Assembly (NCBI GenBank): GCA_943330705.2
Contig: CALQIT020000013.1
Location: 1 to 50,440, forward strand
Length of the DNA stretch: 50,440 bases
Reading direction: 5' to 3'
DNA from: Streptomyces griseus
GTDB taxonomy: Bacteria > Bdellovibrionota > Bdellovibrionia > Bdellovibrionales > Bdellovibrionaceae
Shown: one piece after another, positions 23,737 to 30,797 of the stretch
How positions within the stretch are numbered: the stretch's first letter is position 1
How the letters are laid out: each line of letters starts with the position of its first letter
Notes under the pieces: model-generated
What the model was told of the DNA's origin: nothing
The model's database searches: none
The model's input: only the letters and a program-made list of their open reading frames with translations
Position numbers and translations under genes: made by a program

Positions 23737-24078
23737 CTAGAGGCTACCAAGGAGGCGTAGTTTTTCTTTGATCTCCTTTAGAATTGCTAATGGGATTTTT
23801 CCGATTTCGCGTTGGATCCGTCTGTTGTCTATAGATCTGCTTTGATCGATCATGACTTCGCAGTCCTCTGAATTGCCGGCAATTTTTTTTGGCAATGCGA
23901 CACGAAGAATATTCTCTCCAACTGTTCGAGTTGTGCAAGGTAGTACCCAAGTTGACGGGTGATTGGTTTCATTGAGATGATCTGTTTGAACTACCACGAC
24001 CGGCCTGATTTTTCCTGTTTCAGTACCTTGGCGGGGATTGAGATCAGCCAGGTAGAGATATCCGTGGCGGACTTGCAT
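23737..24078 (-). CDS. mazF: MazF/PemK-type mRNA endonuclease toxin
   Basis: Sequence-specific RNase of toxin-antitoxin systems. PemK/MazF motifs are visible: RHGYLYLADLNPRQGTETGK then IRPVVVVQTDHLN (catalytic Arg in the PVVVVQ neighbourhood) and STWVLPCTTR (Thr of the active site). The C-terminal helix LAILKEIKEKLRLLGSL is complete. The length of 113 is normal. The start overlaps the antitoxin stop (TAATG). The neighbouring mazEF (24534-25156) is divergent and only distantly similar in sequence, so the two are not a recent duplication. Confidence 0.88.
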   Translation of the reverse strand: MQVRHGYLYLADLNPRQGTETGKIRPVVVVQTDHLNETNHPSTWVLPCTTRTVGENILRVALPKKIAGNSEDCEVMIDQSRSIDNRRIQREIGKIPLAILKEIKEKLRLLGSL

Positions 24079-24326
24079 TAGTCCAAGCCCTCATCAGTTA
24101 CGACATCAAGCTCATCAAGTTCGGCTTGGAGATTAGGCCTGGTTGCGTCGGAAGCCTTTCTATAGGCAGCACGCAAAGACTTCCGGTCTGTCGTCTCCTT
24201 CAAAAGAGTTAATCCGCGGCGAATGACTTCCACTTTGGTTTTAGCCTTAAGGCTTTTCATTAGATCCTGGACCATCTTCAATTCTTGAGCAGGCAGGGTA
24301 ATGCTAGATTTAGTATTAGTTTTCAT
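24078..24326 (-). CDS. Antitoxin of the first mazEF locus
   Basis: An 82-residue protein with an N-terminal ribbon-helix-helix pattern (SSITLPAQELKMVQDLMKSL, KTKVEVIRRGLTLLKE) that should bind its own promoter. An acidic C-terminal tail (LDELDVVTDEGLD) suits binding and blocking MazF. It precedes mazF with overlapping TAATG. The promoter at 24333-24360 leaves at most a few bases of leader. Confidence 0.75.
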   Translation of the reverse strand: MKTNTKSSITLPAQELKMVQDLMKSLKAKTKVEVIRRGLTLLKETTDRKSLRAAYRKASDATRPNLQAELDELDVVTDEGLD

Positions 24327-24332
24327 ACTTTT

Positions 24333-24360
24333 ATAATACCTTATTTTGTTGGAAAAGCAA
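24333..24360 (-). promoter_or_regulatory. Promoter of first mazEF, near-leaderless
   Basis: Minus strand: TTGCTT (24360-24355), 16-base spacer, TATTAT (24338-24333). Only six bases separate the -10 from the antitoxin ATG at 24326, so the transcript would start at the start codon. Confidence 0.45.
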
Positions 24361-24533
24361 AGTGTAAATATGGGACGAACCTGGGCAACCGCAAAAACAT
24401 GCTTTATACTTCTTAAATATTAAACGCCTAAATATATTTATCTATTTGATTTTACTGTGCATTGTTGGCTTCTTTATTGTCGCTATTAATACCGCATTAA
24501 TGTATACTTAAATGAAACCGATAAGGAGTTATT

Positions 24534-24821
24534 GTGGGTATGAAATCAACAGCTAAAAGAACATTTTATCCCTCTCTCGCCGTTGAGAAGGTTTTAAGAA
24601 CTGCGCCAACAAAGAAAGTTAGCGACAGGGTAAACGAACTCATTATGAAAGGCTTATTGAGAGAACGCGACGAAGCGATCAGAGCCGAATACGAAAGGTT
24701 TGGCCGCGAAGCTCAGACTCAAGAACCGAGGAAGAAGAACTCGGATGGAATTTCATCCACCATGATGATGGCTGCCAAACTCTTTGAGACGGAAGGAAGC
24801 AATGATGAGGACCTCATCTAA
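24534..24821 (+). CDS. Antitoxin of the second mazEF locus
   Basis: A 95-residue protein starting at GTG 24534 (AAGGAG six to seven bases upstream); ATG 24540 is the alternative. The N-terminal half (KRTFYPSLAVEKVLRTAP, SDRVNELIMKGLLRERDEAI) fits a ribbon-helix-helix fold. The C-terminal tail (AAKLFETEGSNDEDLI) is acidic. It overlaps the toxin start by one base (TAATG). It belongs to a different antitoxin family from the divergent module next to it. Confidence 0.7.
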   Translation: MGMKSTAKRTFYPSLAVEKVLRTAPTKKVSDRVNELIMKGLLRERDEAIRAEYERFGREAQTQEPRKKNSDGISSTMMMAAKLFETEGSNDEDLI

Positions 24822-25156
24822 TGTTGCGCGGAGAAATTTGGTGGGCAATATGGCCGAACGATCAAAGTAAGAAAAAGCGCCCCGTTCTTATCGTAAGTAA
24901 CGATCACAAAAACTCAAATCCAAAACTATTAGATATTGTAGTCGTTAAAATCACGGGACTTTACAGGGACAACAACACAAAAAAATCTGTGAACGCCAAC
25001 GAAGATGTGGTCGTTACCCTAAAGAAAGACAGTATTATACGCTGTGGTTCAATTTTTACGATTGAAAAAACATCGTTAGATTCCAAAGCTGTTGCTCGTG
25101 GCGCTGTGATCATGAAGCAAGTTGATGAAAAATTAAAGACCGTTCTTTCGCTCTAG
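24821..25156 (+). CDS. mazF: Second MazF/PemK-type toxin
   Basis: A 111-residue protein with LRGEIWWAIWPNDQSKKKRP, then VLIVSNDHKN and LLDIVVVKITG. The RGEIWW...KKRPVLIVS pattern is the PemK/MazF core, and KKDSIIRCGSIFTIEK is the later conserved block. Complete, with a palindrome TCGCTCTAGAGCGA around its stop codon. Second intact mazF within 1.1 kb, on the opposite strand. Confidence 0.85.
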   Translation: MLRGEIWWAIWPNDQSKKKRPVLIVSNDHKNSNPKLLDIVVVKITGLYRDNNTKKSVNANEDVVVTLKKDSIIRCGSIFTIEKTSLDSKAVARGAVIMKQVDEKLKTVLSL

Positions 25157-25199
25157 AGCGAGTCGGTGGTCGTGACATAAGGTTTCCGCAGCATCAGGA

Positions 25200-25414
25200 C
25201 CCCAATTTATTCCTATATTGAAACACTTAGCCCGGCCATCACTCCGGCTGCAAAATAAAATTTCTCAAATTAAAACCCGGAGCAAAGGGCGAAGTCCTCG
25301 TGTTGCCTGTGGAAAATGAACAATTTTGAAAAGCGTTTCATAGTGATTCATCGTATTGCTTCAAGATTGCTTCAAGATTGATTGCTTCAAGATTGATCAA
25401 CTTTTTACCGATAA
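25200..25414 (+). promoter_or_regulatory. Adhesin-locus upstream region with flagellar-sigma-like promoter
   Basis: Shares ordered sequence blocks with 16085-16316 upstream of the large lipoprotein gene. It ends with TCAA (25387-25390), 16 bases, ACCGATAA (25407-25414). A start of transcription near 25421 fixes ATG 25437 as the translation start of the first gene. Gene-free. Confidence 0.55.
25355..25391 (+). repeat. Three copies of an 11-bp repeat
   Basis: ATTGCTTCAAG occurs at 25355-25365, 25366-25376 and 25381-25391, the last two separated by ATTG. The third copy contains the TCAA that serves as -35 in the proposed promoter. Confidence 0.8.
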
Positions 25415-25436
25415 GTTGACCATGGGCGAGTTTCGA

Positions 25437-25841
25437 ATGAAGAAAATATTCAGTACGATCTTCCAATTTGAATTGACAACAATTTTGTGCGTTGGCAACT
25501 CCACTCAGCACTCAAATAGTCTAAAAAATGCTCGATACATTCTTTTGACCTTATTGTGTCTGGGATTGTCCTCCGGACTTTCTGGATGCGCGTTTAGTGG
25601 CAGCATTACTGCGGAAAGTCGTGACACGTCTCCATCTATTCCGGTCAAACTTGATAAGGCCGCTAGCTATGAGTTCTCTTCTGGAAGCGATCAATACCAG
25701 TTCACCCTCTTAAGAAATTACAAAGTTCTTTCATCGGTTGGCAGTTACAACCGCGAGCTTGTGCAAAAAACTCCGCGTGGATATCGATTTTATTCATCCG
25801 TTCAGGGCATTTTGATTTCAGCAGGGGAGATCCAAAAATGA
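25437..25841 (+). CDS. Small lipoprotein upstream of adhesin
   Basis: From ATG 25437 (134 residues) a long N-region is followed by a hydrophobic stretch ILLTLLCLGLSSGLSGC with lipobox LSGC. The mature part is about 85 residues of beta character (SITAESRDTSPSIPVKL, YEFSSGSDQYQFTLLRNYKV, GYRFYSSVQGILISAGEIQK). Its stop overlaps the adhesin start by four bases (ATGA), implying coupled translation and a joint role, perhaps anchoring or assisting export of the fibre (inference). Confidence 0.65.
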   Translation: MKKIFSTIFQFELTTILCVGNSTQHSNSLKNARYILLTLLCLGLSSGLSGCAFSGSITAESRDTSPSIPVKLDKAASYEFSSGSDQYQFTLLRNYKVLSSVGSYNRELVQKTPRGYRFYSSVQGILISAGEIQK

Positions 25842-28438
25842 GCTACAGTCATTTTAAAACAAGCATCGTTGCATTTTCCGTATCCCTGATAGTCCCTGTT
25901 GCAGCTTTTGCTGCCGGATCTGGAATCACCTACCATGGAAGACTTATTGATCCGAATGGTGTTCCCGTGGTCAGCTCAGACGTCCAATTCAAGATGCAAA
26001 TCCGCACGCCAGGCAATGAAAGTTGTTTGATGTATGAAGAGGTTCAAGCCAAAGACCTTTCCCAAACTAGCGGAGTTTTTTCGGTGACCATTAACGATGG
26101 CTCGGGGACAAGAATGGATGCCAGCGGCTATGGTTTGGATCAAGTTTTTGCCAATCGTCAGTCGTATTCCTTTTCGCCGGCAACTTGCACTTCGGGATCG
26201 TCTTATGCCCCGAATGCTACTGATGGCAGAAGAATCCAAGTTTTCTTTAATGATGGCACCTTGCCTACGGGCCAGTGGGAGCCCATCCCCGCACAACCGG
26301 TCAATTTTATTCCTATGGCCATCGAAAGCCAGCAGGTTGGGGGATATAAGAAAGAACAACTTATCAAGGTGGCGGATGGGGTCAGTACGACCCAAACAGA
26401 GCTTAACACCGCTAGCTGGACAGAGTTGTTAGCCTTGATTGCCGGGACTTCAGCTAAGTTCGTCAAACCCACAGATCAGGTGACCCAACTTCATGGGGCC
26501 GCAGTTCCTGCACCCAGCAATGGTCAATCCATCCGGTGGAACTCTGCCTTAAATGCAGGAGCCGGCAGTTGGGAGAATTTTACGCCAGGCTCTGCAGTGA
26601 GTGTGACTTCTGTTACTGCAGGCACAGGACTTAATGTGGGGGCTGGTCCCGGTGGAAGTATTACTACGACCGGAACTTTAAATATAAATGTAGGCACCGG
26701 CGCAAATCAAATCGTGCAATTAGATGGCACAAGTAAATTACCAGCCGTCGATGCATCTAATCTGACAAATATCGCAACAACAGGCCTAGCAAATAGTGCA
26801 GTAACATTTGCAAAGATGCAGAATATTGCAACCAGCAGAGTATTAGGAAGATCAACAGCTGCGGCCGGAGCGATTGAAGAGTTAACGTTAGGCGCAGGGC
26901 TATCCCTCACAGCCGGAGTTTTAAATGTCAGTGATACAACCGATAACGATGTCGTGGGTGGCTTATCCTGCGCAGGCGGAGATGTTGCAAAGTATAATGG
27001 ATCTGCGTGGGTCTGCCAAGGTACCGCTTCAGCCAATACAGTAAGTACATTGATAGCCAGAGATGTATCAGGGAATTTCACCGCTGGCAGCGGCACCTAC
27101 ACGACATCCATCAAAGTAACCGATGGCGCCGCGGGTGGGCAGGTTACGATTTCAGCCCCTGCAGCATTCACCAGTTATGGATTAGTGCTACCAACGACAG
27201 ACGGTGGAAGTAATGAAGTATTAACCACGAATGGTTCAGGAGTATTAAGTTGGACAACACCAGGCACCGGACTTCCGGCAGCATCGGGTACTGCAGCCGC
27301 CCCTGGGTATGCATTTTCCGGCAATACAAATACGGGAATGTTTGCCGCTGCCACAAATGAAATTGGCTTTACAACCAATGGCGGCGAGCGAGTTAGAATT
27401 GATCCCACTGGCAAGGTAGGGATCGGGACAACTGTTCCGGCTGCCAAACTTGATGTGGCGGGTGCGGTTAAAGTCGGCACCAGTGTTGCGGTCTGCGATA
27501 GCACCACCAAGGGATCAATTCGTTATAACACGACCACGAATGTTTTAGAATTCTGTAATGCTACAGGATGGAATTTAGTTCAGGCAGCAGCTTGCAGTGA
27601 TGCGACACCGACGGTGGTTAGTTTTGCTAATGAAGCCAATGCCACTTTATCAACGCTGTATACTTCAAATATTTTACAAATTACTGGGATGAACTGCGCT
27701 GTGGCGACGTCGATTTCAGGTTCGGGTTCGCCGCAATACCGCACTTGTAGCGACGCTGCCTGTACAGTGGTGATTCAAGATTGGACCACGGGACCCAGTT
27801 CAATTAATTCAGGAGAATACGCGCAGATTCGGCAAACCAGTGATGCGGCAGGTGGGGTAACTAACGTCGCCACTTTTATTACAGGAAGCGCTGGACATGT
27901 TTGGAATGTCACAACGACAGGAAGCTGTGCAAGTTCGCCAGCAATAGGCACAGTGTGCGCAGACGGCACTGTCTATGCTGGGCTTTCGCCTGATGGTGGG
28001 GTTCCAATGTACGCTCAACGCTGTGATTTAGGTCTAACATGGGATGGAACAAACTGCACAGGGGCGGCATGGACATTAACTTGGAATAATGGTTCTACAA
28101 CTTACACCACCACAGGATATACAAATGTGAATACGGGTGAAGCAAACACCACAGGTCTTGCTGCATCAGTTGATGGGGGATCGCCTTACAATGCAGCTCA
28201 GGCTTGTGATAGTTTAAATCAACATGGCCAGACAGATTGGTACCTACCAGCCCAATCAGAACTTAATATACTTATTACAAATAAAGGTGCTATCAGAAAT
28301 TTTGATACTTCTGGAGTCTATTATTGGTCCTCCTGCGAGTACGGTAGTGACTCCGCCCGGGCTCAGTACGCTTCGTCCGGCTATCAGAACAACACTTACA
28401 AGTATGGTGCCTATCGGGTGCGTTGTGTGCGGAGATAA
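25838..28438 (+). CDS. Mosaic tail-fibre-like surface adhesin with Lcl_C tip
   Basis: An 866-residue exported protein: signal peptide 1-26 (ends AAFA). The N-terminal module (about 28-180) begins ITYHGRLIDPNGVPV. Repetitive Gly/Thr/Ala-rich shaft modules (about 180-495) read like phage tail fibres (LANSAVTFAKMQNIATSRVL). A tail-fibre stalk (about 495-580) has GNTNTGMFAAATNEIGFTTN and VGIGTTVPAAKLDVAG. An Ig-like module (about 584-700) follows. A C-terminal DUF1566/Lcl_C module (about 700-866) has TDWYLPAQSELNILI and YYWSSCEYGS, ending YRVRCVRR. This order is that of the mosaic adhesive trimer fibres described in Bdellovibrio, where C-terminal tips bind prey. Function here is inferred. Confidence 0.82.
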   Translation: MSYSHFKTSIVAFSVSLIVPVAAFAAGSGITYHGRLIDPNGVPVVSSDVQFKMQIRTPGNESCLMYEEVQAKDLSQTSGVFSVTINDGSGTRMDASGYGLDQVFANRQSYSFSPATCTSGSSYAPNATDGRRIQVFFNDGTLPTGQWEPIPAQPVNFIPMAIESQQVGGYKKEQLIKVADGVSTTQTELNTASWTELLALIAGTSAKFVKPTDQVTQLHGAAVPAPSNGQSIRWNSALNAGAGSWENFTPGSAVSVTSVTAGTGLNVGAGPGGSITTTGTLNINVGTGANQIVQLDGTSKLPAVDASNLTNIATTGLANSAVTFAKMQNIATSRVLGRSTAAAGAIEELTLGAGLSLTAGVLNVSDTTDNDVVGGLSCAGGDVAKYNGSAWVCQGTASANTVSTLIARDVSGNFTAGSGTYTTSIKVTDGAAGGQVTISAPAAFTSYGLVLPTTDGGSNEVLTTNGSGVLSWTTPGTGLPAASGTAAAPGYAFSGNTNTGMFAAATNEIGFTTNGGERVRIDPTGKVGIGTTVPAAKLDVAGAVKVGTSVAVCDSTTKGSIRYNTTTNVLEFCNATGWNLVQAAACSDATPTVVSFANEANATLSTLYTSNILQITGMNCAVATSISGSGSPQYRTCSDAACTVVIQDWTTGPSSINSGEYAQIRQTSDAAGGVTNVATFITGSAGHVWNVTTTGSCASSPAIGTVCADGTVYAGLSPDGGVPMYAQRCDLGLTWDGTNCTGAAWTLTWNNGSTTYTTTGYTNVNTGEANTTGLAASVDGGSPYNAAQACDSLNQHGQTDWYLPAQSELNILITNKGAIRNFDTSGVYYWSSCEYGSDSARAQYASSGYQNNTYKYGAYRVRCVRR

Positions 28439-28503
28439 TTAATCATTCAATTATTTAATCATTTTTTGGAGTTTTTCATTGGCTCAGTATATACTTCGAT
28501 TAT

Positions 28504-28772
28504 TCACAAATTTTGAAGCAAAAATTTTCCAACTTGAACAACTGGTACCTGGACACAGGTTTTAGAAATTTCTTCGTGAGCTCCACCAAAAGAACACACA
28601 ACCGGTATGATTTTCAATCCTTGGATGTCAGCAGGGCATTTTCGAGTTAGGGCTGAGCGAATTTGTCTGTGATTTTTTTGAGCTGCAGTAAAAGTTGAAA
28701 TAAAACTACGGCGGCAAATTTTTTTCTGCCAATAAGGTTAAAAAGTGACGCGCCCTTGTCGGATTTATTCAT
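28504..28772 (-). pseudogene. Chimeric gene remnant beginning MNKSDK
   Basis: Minus strand from ATG 28772 reads MNKSDKGASLFNLIGRKKF, the same start as at 42791. It then joins out of frame to a different protein fragment, readable as STFTAAQKNHRQIRSALTRK then PVVCSFGGAHEEISKTCVQV and ending LLQNL at TGA 28506-28504. The second fragment looks like the C-terminus of an unidentified protein. There is an SD GGAGG before the ATG, overlapping the palindrome. No intact product is expected. Confidence 0.5.
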
Positions 28773-28782
28773 ATTTTTGCTC

Positions 28783-28822
28783 CTCCGTAAGATTGCAATA
28801 TATACATTGCAATCTTACGGAG
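28783..28822. repeat. Perfect 17-bp palindrome, copy 1
   Basis: CTCCGTAAGATTGCAAT (28783-28799) and its exact complement (28806-28822) surround ATATAC. It is the same element as at 42739-42782 but with paired substitutions in both arms. In RNA of the minus strand, one arm ends in the SD of the MNKSDK frame. Confidence 0.85.
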
Positions 28823-28958
28823 CGTGCTGTAAAAGAAATTATGAAGAAGCGAAGGAAAAGGATCCATCACATTAGCGACACTTGCAAACGCCGCCGAATC
28901 CACAAAGTGCGATTTGGTCTATGCGATCATTGCTGCATCCATAGATAAAAAAGTGTGA
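28823..28958 (+). pseudogene. C-terminal fragment of mobile mystery protein A
   Basis: RAVKEI is followed, after a one-base frame break near 28850, by EGKGSITLATLANAAESTKC then DLVYAI and a stop at 28956-28958. The phrase xGTITLxSLxxAAExLxCDLVYAL is the C-terminus of the Xre-type protein called mobile mystery protein A, which usually pairs with a Fic-type mobile mystery protein B. The N-terminal HTH is missing; the palindrome sits where it should be. No protein B gene follows. Confidence 0.55.
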
Positions 28959-29120
28959 TCAAAAAAGAAGGGCTGGTCGCAGCGCGCGAACAGAAAGGAT
29001 CTTACTAATGTGCTGAAACAACTTAAAAATATGCCGGTCAGGCCAACAAATATTTTGATAAATCTCTGTTAATCCAAATACTTGGCTATATTAAAGTGCG
29101 GGTTTAAGTTAGTCGATGAC
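28959..29120. other. Non-coding stretch before convergent gene
   Basis: No open frame, repeat or hairpin of note between the mobile-mystery remnant and the stop codon of the Gcw_chp protein. Confidence 0.4.
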
Positions 29121-29834
29121 TTAAAATTGGGTTGCAACTTGCAAGGCAAGAGCCATATTGCCCCGTCCATTAAACTGCCTAGCATTTGAGGTCATGGTGA
29201 TCTCTGCCGATAGCTTGATTGGATTTTCTCTGTAGATGTAAGCGGCCTTTAGATCGATATAGTTATTGTAGTTATCTACATCAACCATCGAGTAGCCAGC
29301 CGTTGCTTCGATTGCGGTGCTTGCTGAGTATGGAAACTCTTTACGAAAGGCAAACCAGCTGCTTTGGGTTTGCGTTCCTTCCCAATTGTCATCTTTAACA
29401 TAAAGAACATGATAGGAAAAAAGAGTAAGATCCAATAATGTGTTCGTGCCATTTCTAGAGGTTGCCTTATAGTAGCGATCAAGATCGTGGCGCAGCAGTA
29501 GATTTACATTTGCGGTCATAAAAAATTGGTACGAGAAGTAGGTTTTCAGATTTAGATGGACGCTTTCATATTCATAATTGACATTTGAGCCCCAAATTCC
29601 AAGTCGAAAAGAGGGGCTAAATTTATAGCCAACTCCGGTCTGAAAGGCCGGATCATGATTTGTTTGTGTAACGCCTTTTCGGATGTAATCGGTAAGGATA
29701 GAGGCTTCGCCAAAAAAGCGTTCAGAACTTTTTTCAGTCTTTTTTTCCTGAGCGTGGCAACGCCGACTTACGCAGCTAAAAAAGGTCATGATGATGGCGC
29801 CAATAATAAGAAATTTATATCGTGGACTGACCAA
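29121..29834 (-). CDS. Outer-membrane Gcw_chp (TIGR02001) family barrel
   Basis: A 237-residue protein. The signal sequence region (IIGAIIMTFFSCVSRRCHAQ) is followed by EASILTDYIRKGVTQTNHDP then AFQTGVGYKF, the Gcw_chp/TIGR02001 hallmark. Alternating beta strands follow, with a C-terminal aromatic (VATQF) as in outer-membrane beta-barrels. The family's substrate is unknown. Length is normal. Monocistronic, with a roughly 120-base divergent region shared with the exonuclease gene. Confidence 0.75.
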   Translation of the reverse strand: MVSPRYKFLIIGAIIMTFFSCVSRRCHAQEKKTEKSSERFFGEASILTDYIRKGVTQTNHDPAFQTGVGYKFSPSFRLGIWGSNVNYEYESVHLNLKTYFSYQFFMTANVNLLLRHDLDRYYKATSRNGTNTLLDLTLFSYHVLYVKDDNWEGTQTQSSWFAFRKEFPYSASTAIEATAGYSMVDVDNYNNYIDLKAAYIYRENPIKLSAEITMTSNARQFNGRGNMALALQVATQF

Positions 29835-29953
29835 AGCGGCACGCTCCCCCAGTAAAGATAGTAGCTAATTTTTCATAAGCATTGAATCAAGTTATTCAAA
29901 TACGGTGTAGTCCCCTGGACTTTCATCCTTGGGAATGTTAGCCAAGGTATTGC

Positions 29954-30784
29954 ATGTTAGATCTAGATCGTCCTTGGACTGAATACGAGTATGTGGCTTT
30001 CGACACGGAGACCTCCGGTGCTTACCCATTGGGCTCGGAAGTTGTTGAGTTCGGAGCGGTTAAATGGCGAGACGGCAAGGTGATAGATCGCTATCAAACC
30101 TTATTGAAGCCATCTGAGCCAATGTCTGCCTTTATTATTGGCATTCATGGGATCACCAATGAAATGGTGGCGGATGCGCCACTGATGTCGGAAAAAATTG
30201 AAGAAATTCGAAATTTTATTAAGGGCGCGATTCCAATGGCCCATCATGCGCCTTTCGATTTGGGATTTATAGCAATTGAAATGGAGCGGGCCCAGTTATC
30301 TTTTCCAAGCGAACCTGCAATTTGCACGAGCTTGTTGGCAAGGAAAGTTATTTTAGAAAGCTCCAATCACAAGCTGCAAACCTTGGTAAAACTAATGAAT
30401 ATCGATGGTGGACAAGCTCACCGCGCAAGTGATGATGCCAATGCCTGCTTGCAAGTAGGACTTCAGTGTATGTTGCGGGTCGGTGCTACGGCGTCGCTAC
30501 GGGCAATATTGCTTGAAGTTGGTAAAGAGTTGCGCTGGACAAACTACGCCGTTTTCACAAGTCATGATCAGAAAATTCTTCAATTTGCAGACGCCATTCG
30601 CCGCAAGGTTGCGGTGGATATTGTTTATCAAGGGGGACGACTGCGCAATGAAACCCGCCGTATTGCCCCATTGGGTTTAGTCCGCAATCCCGACGGAGAC
30701 TATGTTATGGCTCTTTGTCATCGCGATGCGGTAAATAAAAGATTCTATCTAAATAAGATGAGCGATCTGCAAGTCGAACTATAA
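29954..30784 (+). CDS. DEDDh exonuclease fused to a WYL-like domain
   Basis: Residues 10-185 form a DnaQ-type 3'-5' exonuclease: AFDTETSG (Asp17, Glu19), HHAPFDLGF (Asp102), and QAHRASDDA (His156, Asp161) complete the DEDDh set. Residues 212-276 (AIRRKVAVDIVYQGG, TRRIAPLGLVRNPDGDYVMA, KRFYLNKMSDLQVE) resemble a WYL ligand/ssDNA-sensing domain, although the WYL triad reads DYVMA. WYL domains usually sit on regulators of DNA damage and defence, so a fusion to an exonuclease suggests a nuclease gated by single-stranded DNA or a nucleotide. The function of the pair is inferred. Confidence 0.75.
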   Translation: MLDLDRPWTEYEYVAFDTETSGAYPLGSEVVEFGAVKWRDGKVIDRYQTLLKPSEPMSAFIIGIHGITNEMVADAPLMSEKIEEIRNFIKGAIPMAHHAPFDLGFIAIEMERAQLSFPSEPAICTSLLARKVILESSNHKLQTLVKLMNIDGGQAHRASDDANACLQVGLQCMLRVGATASLRAILLEVGKELRWTNYAVFTSHDQKILQFADAIRRKVAVDIVYQGGRLRNETRRIAPLGLVRNPDGDYVMALCHRDAVNKRFYLNKMSDLQVEL

Positions 30785-30797
30785 AGTAGTAAAATTT

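Noticed and set aside
24514-24521. ACCGATAA before the second mazEF, like the surface-gene promoters
   Set aside because: It overlaps the AAGGAG SD and lies only 12 bases before the GTG start; no shared upstream blocks are present, so it is probably coincidence.
25148-25161. TCGCTCTAGAGCGA palindrome as a terminator of the second mazEF
   Set aside because: No T tract follows and the stop codon lies within it; probably fortuitous.
28745-28948. 67-residue open frame rich in Arg/Lys running through the palindrome
   Set aside because: It is a frame-shifted reading of the mobile mystery protein A fragment and of the palindrome; no SD.
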